Shown here: positions 38,141 to 49,789 of the stretch, one piece after another
Position numbering within the stretch: position 1 is the stretch's first letter
Layout: every line of letters begins with the position of its first letter
Assembly (NCBI GenBank): GCA_008711295.1
Contig: VUYV01000042.1
Location: 1,443,834-1,507,833, forward strand
Origin: Anarhynchus alexandrinus
Lineage: Eukaryota > Chordata > Aves > Charadriiformes > Charadriidae
Reading direction: 5' to 3'
DNA: 64,000 nt
Position numbers and translations under genes: made by a program
Notes under the pieces: model-generated
The model's database searches: none
What the model saw: only the letters and a program-made list of their open reading frames with translations
What the model was told of the DNA's origin: nothing

Positions 38141-38899
38141 CTGAGCATGAGGCAGATGGGATGGAATACCCTGTTGGTCAGTTTTGGGTCACCTGTCCTG
38201 TCCGTTCCTCCCTACAGGTGGGACCCCTCTACGCTTTTCCGCTTCTGACCCTCCAACGGGGCAAGTAAGCAAGTTAGCTGCCCTTGGCTGTTATAGCAAT
38301 AAGTATAAGCAGGACCCTTTCTGCACACCATGCCTGGGCATCAACTATAAACATAGGTCTTACCACTCTGAGAGTGAACAATGTCTGCACAATATGCTGT
38401 TAATTTCAGTCATTAGAAGAGGCCCAGATAAAAACTGAAGTTACTGAACAGAAAATTGGTTCTGTTTTACCTCAAAACAGGACGACTATCTCTCATACAA
38501 GACAAGGCTGAGAGAGCCAGGACTGTTCAGCCTGAAGAAGAGAAGGCTCAGTGGGGTCTTATCAGCGTATATAAATACCTGATGGGAGGGTGTAAAGTAG
38601 ACAGAGCCTGGATCTTCTTAGTGGTGTCCAGTGACAGGACCAGAGGAAATGGGCACAGATGGAAATATAGAAAATTTCATCTAAACATAAGAAAGAGCTT
38701 TTTATTGTCAGGTTGGTCAAACATCAGAACAGGTTGCCTAGAGAGGTTTTGGAGTTTCCCCACTTGAAGATATTCAAAAGATGTCTGGACATGGCTCTGA
38801 GAAACCCTGTGTAGCTGATCCTGCTTTGAGTGCAGCAGCTGGACTAGAAGATAGCCAGAGGTCACTGCTGACTTCAGATATCCTGTGATTCTGTAGGTT

Positions 38900-41800
38900 A
38901 TGACATGCTAAGTATAATACGCATTAACTCACTGTCTCCTAATGAATGCTGATTTTTTGTTCACAATATGAGGGTGTGGTGGAGGGTCTGAGGGTAGCAA
39001 GACAGGGAAACCGGTTTGCCATTTTTTTCTTGAAACTCCTGAAACTCTTAAAGAAAATTTTTATTAAAGTATGTTTTGTACAACACTACATTTTTTTCTA
39101 ATTGACAGAGTATATAGTGCCAAGTTTAAATAAATTAAAAGAGTAATAAATCTGAATTAAAATCCTCTGGCTTACAACACTACACAAAGACGTGCATTGC
39201 ATATATAAGCCTCCACTGAACATTGTATCTATTTTTTTTCTGGTGGAACCATCTTCTCTTTTCTCATGGACATCTTCACCTGGGTATTTCATTGCTTTGA
39301 AGTGGCTCTAGAATTGCCACTATGTACCAAATACCCAAAGTGCAAATTGAACAGGACTTGCAAATAGGCACAGGGATAAAATCAGGATACAATTTAGTAT
39401 AATATAGAACTCTACTGTGAAATAAAGGATCTAATTTAGTAAAAAGGACAAATTCTAGTCTGGGTACACCAGTGTAACTCTGTGTTAACAATATGCTTTC
39501 TTCAAATGTCTAGATATGTAAAAAAGAATAGATTTTTTCCCTATTTACTCCTGTGTTTCCACCTTCAACTGCGTATTCTAGTCTTCCTCTCTGTTTCAGC
39601 TGCATAAGTTATGGGTTTGGGGGTGAAGGGGAGAGCTATTAGACATTTTTGTGTGAAAGAGGGCTAGAGAGTAATGAGACCTTAAGGACAACTTAAACAG
39701 GAGAGAAAACAATGTTGGCTTTCTTTGATAGACTTATTTGATGCACTCCCACTGTAGATACAATTACAATACATTAGTACACATTACCTTGATTTCAATG
39801 GGAAGTTTTGTGTCAGATTAAAAGCAAGGTCAAAAAATAAATATTCTACTGCTACTGAGCAAACTTTTTGCCCAGCTCAGTTCCTTGGTCTTCATAAACA
39901 AAAATGGCTGCTGATTTTCTCTTCCAAAATAATGTCATATCTCTTATTAATACCTTTGTAATTTGCTCCATTCAATCTAGTTTTACAAATACATTACTTT
40001 AATAGCACATTATTCAACATGGAAATATCTGCTTATGTTATGCTTTGTAGTGGAACACATCATGACATGGCTTTAGCTCAGGGATTTTCATTCTCATTAC
40101 TTCTACACATCACCAGTTTTTACACTGTGGATGCCACCGTGGTCTGAAAGTCTGTCAGTGCCAAGGGGAATGAAACATAACAGTACCAGAGGCTGGATGG
40201 GCTATAGCAAGACCTGTATCACATCACCAATTAAATGAATTATCTTGAAATTTTGGTTTGGCTTTTTGTAAGGTTTCAACAATAAGCAGTGTGTCCTTTT
40301 CATGTCTCTCTCTTCTCATGCACTAAAAGACACCATGGTGATTTCTTCATATGTCTATATTAAGACAACATTTTTGCACTGTAGAGGACTATTAACTACA
40401 TTTCATAATAATCTTTTCCTAAGCACCATTAACGTAATTAACAGCCTGTTAACCAAAGCATTAGACCTTCAGCATCACATAATAAATTGTAAGTCCACAG
40501 CGGGTAGGAGACCCTTTCAAGAGAAACACTGCTCAGGAATACAACAGCCAGAACTGTGAAAATCTGTTTGTTCAGTGGTGGAGAACTTCTAGTGTCTATT
40601 AGAGAAGAACAAATGTCTGCCTTAAACTGCTCCAAAAATGTACTTAAATAAATATCATGCTAATGAGCTGCACTCCCACCAGCGAGAGCTCCATCAAAAT
40701 TGGTTAATTATTCTTTTAAAGACTACTTCCTTAAAGGACATAATTTTGCTACAATAGCTATATATTGGGTCATTAACCACCCTTCAGCAACAATTATTTG
40801 ATATTATGGTGAAATATTCAGAGAAACCTTAAAGCAGAGAACAAAAATTTCGTTGGACATTAGGAAACAGGTAGGGCAAAAGCTATCATGTCCATCCATC
40901 TTGAGGTATCTTCTTTTGAGTAAATAATTTGCTAATAGCTAGTATCCTACAAGTTTTGTTATATTGTTAAAGAGAGCACAATAACCAACAGCTATAATTC
41001 TCATGCTGGGTTTGCCATGGAAGTCTTAAGTTTATGAATTTTAATTTTCTCTCCCCCCCCCCATTTTAAAATACTACCACAATGCCATAATATAACAACA
41101 TTAAAGGAACATAGCTCAAGACTCTTTTTCACATACACCAGTGCCTTTTCTTATTTGTCTGGGCAACAAACTGCTGTTAGACCAACTTAACTGTCATGGT
41201 GTGACATACCTCACACAGCCTTTGCCACAAGAGCTGCCACAACAAAAGCTGCTGTGCCCTACTTAGGGAATCAGCACAGAAATAAGCAGCATAATGGCAC
41301 CATTATGGGAATGTTAATGAACTGTTGACCACTTAGACCATTTTAGAAAAGTCTAGGGGCGACACGGCTGCCAAAATGATTGCCACTATGTTGTCACAAT
41401 GTGCTAGAGCAAGACAAACAATCAGCATAGCTTTTTTAAATTTGAGATGAACTGCACTGTCCATTGTGGGCTTTCCAGTAGACTCAGATCCTAACACTTC
41501 TCCTGCAAAAATACGAGTTGAAGAAATTATATCTATCAAAAAATACATAATTTGCCTTTAACCATCCTTTACTTTCCCACTCATTAAAACAATCAGTTCC
41601 TGTGTCAATCCAAAAGTGAGCTGTTTTACATGAAAACTTTTTCTGTTCCTCTCCTGAGCTGTCATGTTTCTCTGTTGTATGCCTTTCATTTTTTCTTAGC
41701 CTGGTTAAGCAGTAAGCAAGCAAGCAAAATTACTAGATTTTCTAGGGCTTGTTTGGTTGGGTTTTTGCAGTCACTCAGCGTATGAGCAACCAAAGGATGA

Positions 41801-42915
41801 ATGCAGAGAAGAGCAACAAAATGGAGGTGGAAAAATAGAAAATGCTGCTTTGCTCTTTTAGTTGCTGAATTTTCTTAGGCAGTCACACTCTTGGTAACTG
41901 AACGCCGTCAATTTGCTAAAAGTGTGAAAAGGAGCAAGAGCATCTTCTGCTTCTAACCTCAGCTCAGACCCATGTCCCACACTCCCACTGCTGCTGCCAT
42001 GGGCTACTTATGCATCCACCTTTCCTCCAGAGGCTTTCATCCTTTCTTCATTGCTCAGTAAGGAAGAAAGCTTTAGCTTCAAACCCGCAAGTCCCTCCTC
42101 AAGACTCACTTCTGTAACTATTATGGACTTTGCTGGTGTGACAGCATCTAGCACAGCTGAGAAAAATCCTGATCACAGCCCCCAACACCATTATGACAGC
42201 AAATCTAACACATCCATGAACTAAGAACTACAACCCAGAAAGCACATACAGGCAAGACAATACTGTAATTTACCTCAGACTTGTTCTCCAGTATTAAAAA
42301 AAAAAAGTGAAGAGAGTTACAGATAAACAGCAAACACTGTACTCTCAGCCATCACATTTCAAAGGGAGTCAGAGCACAACAAGGTTCCCAACAGGCGGCA
42401 GAGCAAGGAGCATTTCACATTACTAGGACCATGGATTTGCTAACATCTTTAAGGAAATCATGCAGATCCTAGCTGTACATGCTCCCTGATGGCTGCAAGC
42501 TCATATAAACCTGCATCTTTGTGAGTTAAGCTTCTGCTCTCTCCTTGCTCTTAAAAAGCAAGGAGAGATTTTAATACTTAAAGGGATTCAAGGAAGTAGA
42601 ATTGTCTTCCCCTGTTTCCACGTTTCTTAGTCTGAAAATCCCGAACATTTGCTACACTTTCAGAAATCCTTCTTCAGGATAGGAATGGGGGATGCGAAGG
42701 AATAAAATGTGTAAGAACAGACAATTTTTCTGCTCAAACAACCTGACACTGGATACTGAAACCCCAAGGGACTGGACCTACTCTCAAGTTTGCTCACATG
42801 AACACTACCCAGTTCAACACAAGATACTATAATGAGGTGATCTGAGGCACATCTCCTGAGATACAAGGCTATAGAGCAGAAAAGCCTTACGAAGAAGGGA
42901 TAACTTAGGATGAAA
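38900..42915. other. Non-coding stretch (putative intron)
   Basis: Contains a C run at 41053-41062 and an A run near 42296-42307. A 79-codon minus frame (41484-41723) has an acceptor-like start (TTACTGCTTAACCAG) and protein-like composition, but its donor is weak and its phase does not fit the neighbouring candidate exons. Near 39440-39480 a short phrase (ACACCAGTGTAACTCTG) resembles old sauropsid repeats. Confidence 0.4.
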
Positions 42916-42920
42916 CTTAC

Positions 42921-43008
42921 GTTCTGCAGGTTTTTCTGAGAATTTCTTCTTCCATCCATCTTCCTGATATGCGATTGTGTTACAATTAATACACACTCCA
43001 TTCCATCT
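42921..43008 (-). CDS. Candidate coding exon of an unidentified minus-strand gene
   Basis: An 88-base segment lies between an acceptor (CTGTTTGGCTTTTATCCATAG) and a consensus donor (GAAC then GTAAGTTTC). In phase 0 it encodes 29 residues, RWNGVCINCNTIAYQEDGWK followed by KKFSEKPAE, and ends with one base, phase 1. This joins in frame to 36247-36416. The CxxC pair (CINC) and the tryptophans suggest a folded protein, perhaps metal binding, but that is inference. A second frame is also open, so the reading rests on phase agreement with both neighbours. Family not recognised. Confidence 0.55.
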
Positions 43009-43019
43009 CTATGGATAAA

Positions 43020-43980
43020 AGCCAAACAGATTATTTAGCCTATATTTTTAGTACAACATAATGAACACACGGCTCTCCAATATCTGCCTTGTAAATATCC
43101 ACAAAAGCACTCATTTTTCAGATTTTCGTCACAAATATTATTGTGTCACTTCAGTCCACCCATCTACCCTGAAGACAAATGATTTGATCTAACAGGGAAA
43201 AGAATTTGAATATAAACCAGGGTTCATGCACGTCGGGGAAATCACTAAGGAAACCAAATTTATGATCACTGTATTGTGAATAAGTAGCTCTTTGATACAT
43301 GCTATAGAATGGAATAAATATATCAGCTAGTTTGTTAACAGTTATTGCACAGGTAAATACAACATAAGTTAAAAAATGAATCCGTACTGAGGACAAAATA
43401 TGATTTGCTGTTAACACTCAGCAAATCTGTCTGTTGAAGCTGCATTAAAATATTCTTACACATCTTGACCTATAGTGATCTGTCAAAGTGGTCTATAAAT
43501 CATTATTTCTTGATCGTGATACTATGGTTAGACCTTCCATTTCACTGATGTTATCAGTGGTTGAGATTGGGGTCAGCTTCAGAGCAGAAGACTGTAGCTG
43601 AAAACAATTCCCAGCTGAACTGGGTAATGCACAAAGACAGTGAGAGGCTTTAATGATCAAACCCAACACCCTGAGCTGCACTTTGAAGAGGCAGCAGGTC
43701 ATTTAGGGTCTGATATATGAAGAGTACATGCTGACTGCGCCAAATAACATAATTTCTGGGCAGGCCCATCCATTGAGATGACAGCGGCTGTCACTCTGCT
43801 TCCCCAGGACTGGGCTAACATGGAGCAGCAGTATGACTAACTTACTCACCCCTGGGGCCGCACAGTTCCCCAGCAGCAACATACTGTTCCCACAGCCCTG
43901 TGCTGCTCTTCCTTGGTCTTACTTCTCAGCAGGAAAGGAGAGAAGTGATGCCACCTTTGCTCCAGGGGGCAATCACAGGT
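43020..43980. other. Non-coding stretch (putative intron)
   Basis: No element or gene recognised. Short minus frames at 43151-43417 and 43493-43702 have no splice context. Confidence 0.45.
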
Positions 43981-43984
43981 GCTT

Positions 43985-44122
43985 TCTCTAGGCACTTTCA
44001 AGGCCAGGTTGGATGGGGCTTTGAGTAACCTGGTCTAGTGGAAGGTGTCCCTGCCCATGGCATGGGATGATCTTTAAGGTCCCTTCCAATCCAAAGCATT
44101 CCATGATTCTGTGATTCTCTGT
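43985..44122 (+). mobile_element. CR1 LINE 3' end fragment
   Basis: About 140 bases match the 3' end of a CR1 subfamily: TTCAAGGCCAGGTTGGATGG, GGTGTCCCTGCCCATGGCA, GGTCCCTTCCAATCCAAA and the terminal GATTCTGTGATTCTCTG. It is plus strand, heavily truncated and non-coding. Its 3' untranslated sequence differs from that of the CR1s at 30 and 38 kb, so it belongs to another subfamily. Confidence 0.9.
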
Positions 44123-44124
44123 TG

Positions 44125-46815
44125 AGTGAGTGGGCAGGGGTTAAACCCTCTCCTTGTCCCCTATGCAAGTCCCAGAGCAGAGACTGACAGCAGCACTGAT
44201 TTGGGACCACAGCTTGGACATGCGCTGCTTTGGCATCACCATGGACCACCCCAAACTCCCTGGAAAGTCCTGGAAGAAGGGTTTTGCTATGTCCCTCGGA
44301 ATTCATACAGTTATGTGAAAATTCATCTTTATTGTAGCAAAAAAACCCAACCAGTCAACCAACCAAAAAAGTGATAACTTGGTGTCCTTTATGCTTGTAC
44401 TGCTCAAATATTGGAAGGCAAAACTGTGGAATTCAATTTTCAAATGTTTTAACATAGTGTGACTTGGGGAGCCCAACTCAAATTTTCGAACATTTGGGTG
44501 TGCACATGGTAGAGAACAGGGCAGTGGCTTGGAGTTTGCCGCAGAGAAATTTGTGCTGGTATTACTGAAACAGAAAATTCATTTGTGCGGAGGCAGTGCT
44601 GGGATGCTGTTAGAAGAAGCCGGGGGCTCTGACAGACCAGTAAGTGTGGCTGAGGGCATTATCACCCCATCTGTCCGCCCCCCTTTTCTCTCCAAAGTCA
44701 GCGTTCCTGTAGCAGAGGCACGAGAGGCAAACGTACCTGCTGCTCAGCAGAGATCGCACTCTCAGCTCATCAACGCTTCAAGCTGCAAAGCCACCTGACA
44801 GCTGCAGCGACGGAGCAGATCACGGTGGCTTCTGTCGCCCTGCTTCAGGGTAGCAGCTCCCAGCAGCACAGGGCAGAGGAGAGCTGAGGGTGGTAACACC
44901 TTGGATCATGGCTGCTCAGTCTGACAGAGCCCATCTGTCAAAACCCAAAGTGAGAAAGAGAGATAGATTACACAGGAACTGTGGTTGTATTAAGGGGATA
45001 TCTAAAGTCACGCTTTCCCGGGAAAAATTGTGTAATTAAGCCAGTTACCATGCTTGGTATTTGTGCACAGTATCTGTAGCAGCACATTCAATTAAAATTA
45101 AATAATAGAAAATAAATCTCAGCTGGAGCACTGCCTGGATAAGTGCCCAAGCAGGAAGTAGAGTTGTATTGTCTGAACTATTTATGTTTATGAGCAATTC
45201 ATGAAACAGATTTTTCTGTTGATTCTGCACTTTCCACTGATAATTATGGAACATTTTGGGGGTGAGGAGCTGCCACTCTAATTGAAACAAATTTTCCACT
45301 CCAAACAAACAGGAGGTAAAAATAACCCTCTATCTTATCAAATTTTTAAGGAGAGAAGAGTGTTTAAAAATTAATTGTCTGTTTCTCATCTTTTCTGAGG
45401 TTTCTTTTGGTATTCTAAATATGATTTATAATATTTTAAAGTGCATGTACTTTGAAGTCCCTATCCATTGCCAGAACAGACGAAAGAGACCCTTACATAA
45501 AACATGGCTTCGACTGCTGGTGCACAGTTTTAAACAATAGTGGTCACTATAACGTAGAGCCTGACACACGCTTTCTCTTTTTTCTACAAGATTTTTACAC
45601 GAACCTCGGAAAGCCACGTCACCTCTTACTGCTTTATGTGTGAGGGTAGGGAGGCATGGACAGTCGATATAGTCTTCCCTTATCTTAACAGGATACTGAG
45701 AGGAAAAAATATAGAGAGTGTGCACATCTTTGCACATGGTTACATCTATAGTCGTAATTAAACAAGGTCAAGACACTGGCCAAGTGCTGGTCTGCAACTC
45801 TCTATTCAGTTAAGCCGTTACTGGTCCCTAACACTGATTTTGGCTTTGCTGTCTCAAACATCACCTAGGAAGGGCTTGAGGGTAGTAAGGGGCAGGGACC
45901 TCTCTCCACTGGCTGCCTGGGCATTGCAGTCCTGTTTTATAGGAGAAGCAGAGCAGGTTCTGGCTGGACACACACAATGCAGGACCAACTGGCCTTAAGA
46001 CTGGAGACCTGCCCCTGCCTGTTTTATTTACTAGTATAGACAGAGCCTGTAAAAACCTCTGATAAAGGGACATAGCTCCTGGTTACAGACAATATAAAAC
46101 TAGATTAATGGTAAGAGTCAAGCACATACTGTTCTCTGTCAATTTGACCTGCAATTAGATCCAAACAGACAGTTTCTTGGCTGGAGTCTTCAGGACATGA
46201 ACAATGTTTTGCAAGTACAGCCACAGCCTTTGCAGGGCCTGATTGTGTTGATACATGCTTTTCAAATGATTTTCTGTAAAGACCAGACTTGGGGTCAATG
46301 ACCCAAAACTCAACAGCATGACTTTCATCTCTCAAGCAATGTATGTGCTTCTGGAGAGACCTCTCCTATTTGCACATTGGTGTGAGTCAGACAAGTCAGA
46401 CTACCAAGAGGTCCCGCAGAGCTCCAGTCCAAACACATTGGACTGGGAAGCACATGGACTGGGAAACCTCTTCTCTAGCAAACACCCAAGTTGGAAGAAC
46501 TTTTGGTGAAAGATACAGTTGTGTAACAAAGCACTCCCTAAAGAGAGGAAGAGCAAAACTGGTTTAAAAAACTCCTGATGAAAAAATTCTGTCCTATTTA
46601 AATCAAAGCACTTTTGCAGGAATGTTTCCATCTGTAGATTTTACAAAAATAGTCTACTCATTTCTTTTCGATATAGCTGAAACATTTCATTTTGAGAAAT
46701 CCAGAGCATTCTCCTTCACTGCCAGTGATCCTATGTTTTATTGCAGAGTCTCTCAGAACTGACAGGCTGGGAGTTGCCTGAAGACAGAAACTGACTGTCC
46801 ATTCCTCTGCTTTTT
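44125..46815. other. Non-coding stretch (putative intron)
   Basis: Includes minus frames at 45045-45308 (87 codons) and 46105-46335 (76 codons) with fairly protein-like composition but no credible pair of splice sites. A plus frame at 44529-44798 contains a GTAAGT but no good acceptor. Nothing is assignable. Confidence 0.4.
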
Positions 46816-46819
46816 AGGT

Positions 46820-46975
46820 ACGATCAACTTAAATACAGCATCCCTGGCAGAGCTTTGTCTAATCTAGCCTCACAAGACTTTTTTTCATGAGTTTCATCCT
46901 GCTTACCAGTCAAAAAGTTGTTCCTAATATCTAACATAAATTTACCTCATCGTTTTGGAAATATTATAGAAAAAT
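46820..46975 (-). mobile_element. Probable ancient CR1 fragment
   Basis: The plus strand contains TCAAAAAGTTGTTCCTAATA followed by TCTAACATAAATTTACCTC. This matches the reverse-complemented CR1 coding tail (usually AGAAAGTTCTTCCTAATATC, CAACCTAAATCTCCCT). The sequence before it (GCATCCCTGGCAGAGC) fits weakly. It is short and old. Confidence 0.5.
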
Positions 46976-46979
46976 TTCA

Positions 46980-48490
46980 TTAGTCCCTCCCCTCCACCTG
47001 AATATGTATAGTATAGTAGAACAAATAACATCAAATAAAAGTGTTTGGTCCTTATTGAAACAAAGCACCTATATGTTATTAAAAAAAAAATGTCATTTTT
47101 CTATTCCCTAAACAATTATGCAGAATGTTTTTCACAAGCAGGATCACAGTCAGATGTTCCTTTCAGTTTGACATGCATGGATAATCAGAATTTCCTGCAG
47201 AATGGCCATCCTCACTTCCAGGTCTGTGTTGTCTCTTTGTGATTAAATGTGCAGGACTACCTCAGTGCACATCTGCAAATGTAAGCAGAACCCATAGGGT
47301 GCTTCTTCAGCTTTGTCTCAGCTGAAGACACCCTTAGGTGAGCTCTGAAGTATGGCAAAGGCTGATCAGGGAAGTGAGATTGGGAGGAGTCACAAGGAAA
47401 GAAGGTTACAGAAAATTATTGAAGTATTCCTAAATCATTAAGATCTTATTACCATACCAAAAGTAGGGGCAGTGAGAACATAGGGAACACTCTGCAAATA
47501 GACCTGAATCTTGGCATGGGGAGATTTGCTATCTATGTGTTTGCAATATAGGAAATAACTACCTTTTCCTTTTTGAGTATCCACTAGGAATGCTACATTT
47601 CCCAAATTAATGGAAATCAAGAGTTAAGTTAAATGACATAATAAATTCCAGACATTGATTTTTATGTTAGGAGTCATCTTTATGTGAAGCATAGTGTATC
47701 ATCCTAAATGTCACTCATTCAGTAATACTATTATAACTCTATTCCTTGGTGATGGCCAGGAAAAAGTTTTCCAGGGCATTCATCAGCACTGTCACTATGT
47801 CTTTTTTTGTCCACTACGAAATCTGACTGTAAGAGATCTCAGATATTGGTTGAGAGAAGAGCCAGGAGACAGTTGCTGCTAGAGCTGGTTCAGTTGTGTA
47901 TGGTGCATTCATCTGCTCTTCTGTGTGCTCAGACGCAATTCACCTCTCATAATCAAATAAAGGCAAACGGGAAGCTTTGGGGCCCTAGTGTGGGCCCCAA
48001 ACAATACCAGTGAAGGGTTTTGTAACTGGCACCTACAAACAATGCTGATGGGGCAGTGGGTGTATCACCACTACCTCCCAGAGGTGTCTTATGAAACAGT
48101 GCATAAAGGGTATGAAAGGGGGGGTTGCAACTGGGGGTGGAGGGGAGCTTCCCAGAGGAGTTATGTCCCTTTCCCAGCTCCACGCCAGCTCAGCCTAGGC
48201 AGGGACTAAGCAGACTCTGGGGGAAGACTGCCATCTACTGAACCGCAGCCTTTCGCTGGGCTGCCCGCCCAAACACGGCTTGCTTAGCCTGGGAGTCCCA
48301 TGTGGTCCCACCTGCAGCCTTCCCTGCCCACCGGAGGTGGCCTTGCCCCTCTCCGGCTTTCTTACATACAATGCGAGCAGTAGAAGTCTATAGAAATACC
48401 ATCAAGGTACAGAAACAGAAATCAAATCCCTCTGCTATTTCCTGTTTTATAAATTTCTTATTTATAGAGTGAGAAAAATAACAGCTAAGC
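46980..48490. other. Non-coding stretch (putative intron)
   Basis: Apart from the GC-rich block, no feature is recognised. The short frames at 47.7-48.2 kb overlap each other on both strands. Confidence 0.45.
48100..48370. other. GC-rich block in the putative intron
   Basis: A locally GC-rich stretch (for example GGCTGCCCGCCCAAACACGG) with a few CpG sites stands out from AT-rich surroundings. Neither strand has a recognised element. It may be an unclassified repeat or a regulatory segment; the sequence does not decide. Confidence 0.35.
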
Positions 48491-48494
48491 ATAC

Positions 48495-48562
48495 CTGTAG
48501 TGGTTGGATTGTTCTGGGGGTGATTAACTCAAAGATGTAAACGTCCACATCTCTCAGTAGCG
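48495..48562 (-). CDS. Candidate coding exon of an unidentified minus-strand gene
   Basis: A 68-base segment follows a pyrimidine-rich acceptor (GATTTCTTTGCAG) and precedes a donor of CAG then GTATGC. Its open frame is 2 bases + 22 codons, ending in phase 0, and includes LLRDVDVYIFELITPRTIQP. The same frame stays open upstream of the acceptor (KKDDFFAA), so the exon may be a little longer if an upstream AG is used. The alternating hydrophobic pattern VDVYIFELI suggests a beta strand. It joins in phase 0 to the exon at 42921-43008. Family not recognised. Confidence 0.55.
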
Positions 48563-49692
48563 CTGCAAAGAAATCATCCTTCTTCATAAAGAATAAGAAA
48601 TTGATCTATCCTCTTCTAAGACTGGAAAGCATTACATCTGCTGAGCAACGTCCCTATTCATCAGAACAGTAACCTGCTGCTACATTATCTGGGCCGCAAG
48701 GGTGCTACAGTGTTTTTTCATTTCATTACAATAAATTAGCTGCTTGGCTATTAACATGCTTCATGTTTAAGAGAGATAGTCACCAGCTCCTAAAGGATCA
48801 GAGCCAGTCCGTTACGTAAACTGTCCCAGAGTTCATTTAATTACTGCAGTGCCCAAGTGTTTAAATGAAGCTTCCTCCTTCAGATATGCCCCATCAACAC
48901 AGAGTGGAATCAATAAGGCTCATTTGAAGCAATTTACCCACCGTCATCTATATTCCAGGTAGTGCTTGCATTCATCTGGGTAGTATTAGTTTATCATATG
49001 TCTCTGAAGTATTTTCCTGTCGAACTTTCTCGTTCCATGCTCATATAGATGAATGAACAGTGTCAAACCAATTTCAACTTGTTTTATCTTTGTGGGAATT
49101 TCAGAGCTGGGGGTGGGAGGTGGGGGTGATTATCTAGGTCCATGAGGGCCATGGAACAAGGACAGCATCCTTTCTGATTGTCATGGACATACTTAGCCTT
49201 CATACTTACTCAGCCTTCAGCCAGATCACCCTAAATAAAAGAAAATGGCAATTTGCTGTAGCATCCCAACAGCCTTTATGGTCAGCCAAGGCAGTTGCCT
49301 CCTCAGTGTCTTTGTGCCACCTGAATGATATACAAGAAAAGCATATTCCCTTTTGCCTCACTACCTCAAATAACAGTGAGAAATTTGTGAAATGCAGTTG
49401 TAACTTGCCTCGGTATCTGTTTGTTATTGTTCAGTTACTTCAGCTCATTCCTTTATTCAGCAATTACAAAATATGCAGGAGACAAGGCAGCTAAAATCAT
49501 CTTTATAAGGAGTTTTAATCTGAAAGAAAGGGGCATCAGGTAATAAAAGAGACAAACTGAAGTTTCTTAGCAGTCTGCTTGACTCACAGAGATCAGAGTG
49601 AAGGAGACATCTGTTCCCAAGTGACTATTTAAGAATTAACCTTTAAAGAGGGCATTTGCTAGATTGAAAAGAAATGAGAATTCATTACTTAC

Positions 49693-49783
49693 AAAGATGT
49701 GGCCCAGACTTGTTCCTATTCTCCTGGCGAGGCATCGCTCCCTTAAAGAGCCTTCCTTTGACTTTCAGATGATTAGCTATCAT
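49693..49783 (-). CDS. Possible additional exon or alternative first exon
   Basis: An open minus frame begins at ATG (49783), directly after an in-frame TGA, and runs 30 codons plus one base to a donor CTTT then GTAAGTAATG. The peptide contains LKVKGRLFKGAMPRQENRNK. Phase 1 at its end fits the start of 48495-48562. The start context is weak, and no strong acceptor lies upstream (ATAG at 49778-49775 is poor). The exon at 61552-61618 can also join 48495 directly in phase. It may be an alternative start, a skipped exon or chance. Confidence 0.3.
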
Positions 49784-49789
49784 TCAGTA

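Larger units (their letters stand above)
37767..38484 (-). mobile_element. Solo LTR (copy B) inserted in a CR1
   Basis: This LTR is of the same family and orientation as 2452-3153 and about 718 bases long. It begins TGTCATGGTTTGG on the plus strand and ends CAGGACG, so the final A of the usual CA end has changed. Flanking pentamers ATCAT (37762-37766) and ACTAT (38485-38489) agree at three of five positions and are best read as a decayed 5-bp target duplication. On the minus strand it carries a perfect TATAAAAG box (38133-38140) and an ATTAAA signal (37888-37893). No viral genes lie next to it. Because it sits inside a CR1, it inserted after that CR1. Confidence 0.88.
37450..38896 (+). mobile_element. 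CR1 LINE 3' portion interrupted by a solo LTR
   Basis: Two collinear CR1 pieces on the plus strand, 37450-37766 and 38485-38896, are separated by an LTR. The left piece follows ORF2 from the region GACCTGGAGGTCCTCGTGGA through GGGACACAAAGGTGATTAAG. The right piece continues at the expected next point with AAGGCTGAGAGAGCCAGGAC and TTCAGCCTGAAGAAGAGAAG, and runs to a CR1 terminus ending CCTGTGATTCTGTA. With the LTR removed, the two halves read on through the same CR1 region. Stops and frameshifts make the copy inactive. It is more diverged than the CR1 at 30.15-31.17 kb. Confidence 0.93.

Noticed and set aside
41484..41723. 79-codon minus frame with an acceptor-like start
   Set aside because: Its phase does not match the candidate exons on either side and its donor is weak.
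46105..46335. 76-codon minus frame with protein-like composition
   Set aside because: No convincing acceptor and donor pair, and no family resemblance.
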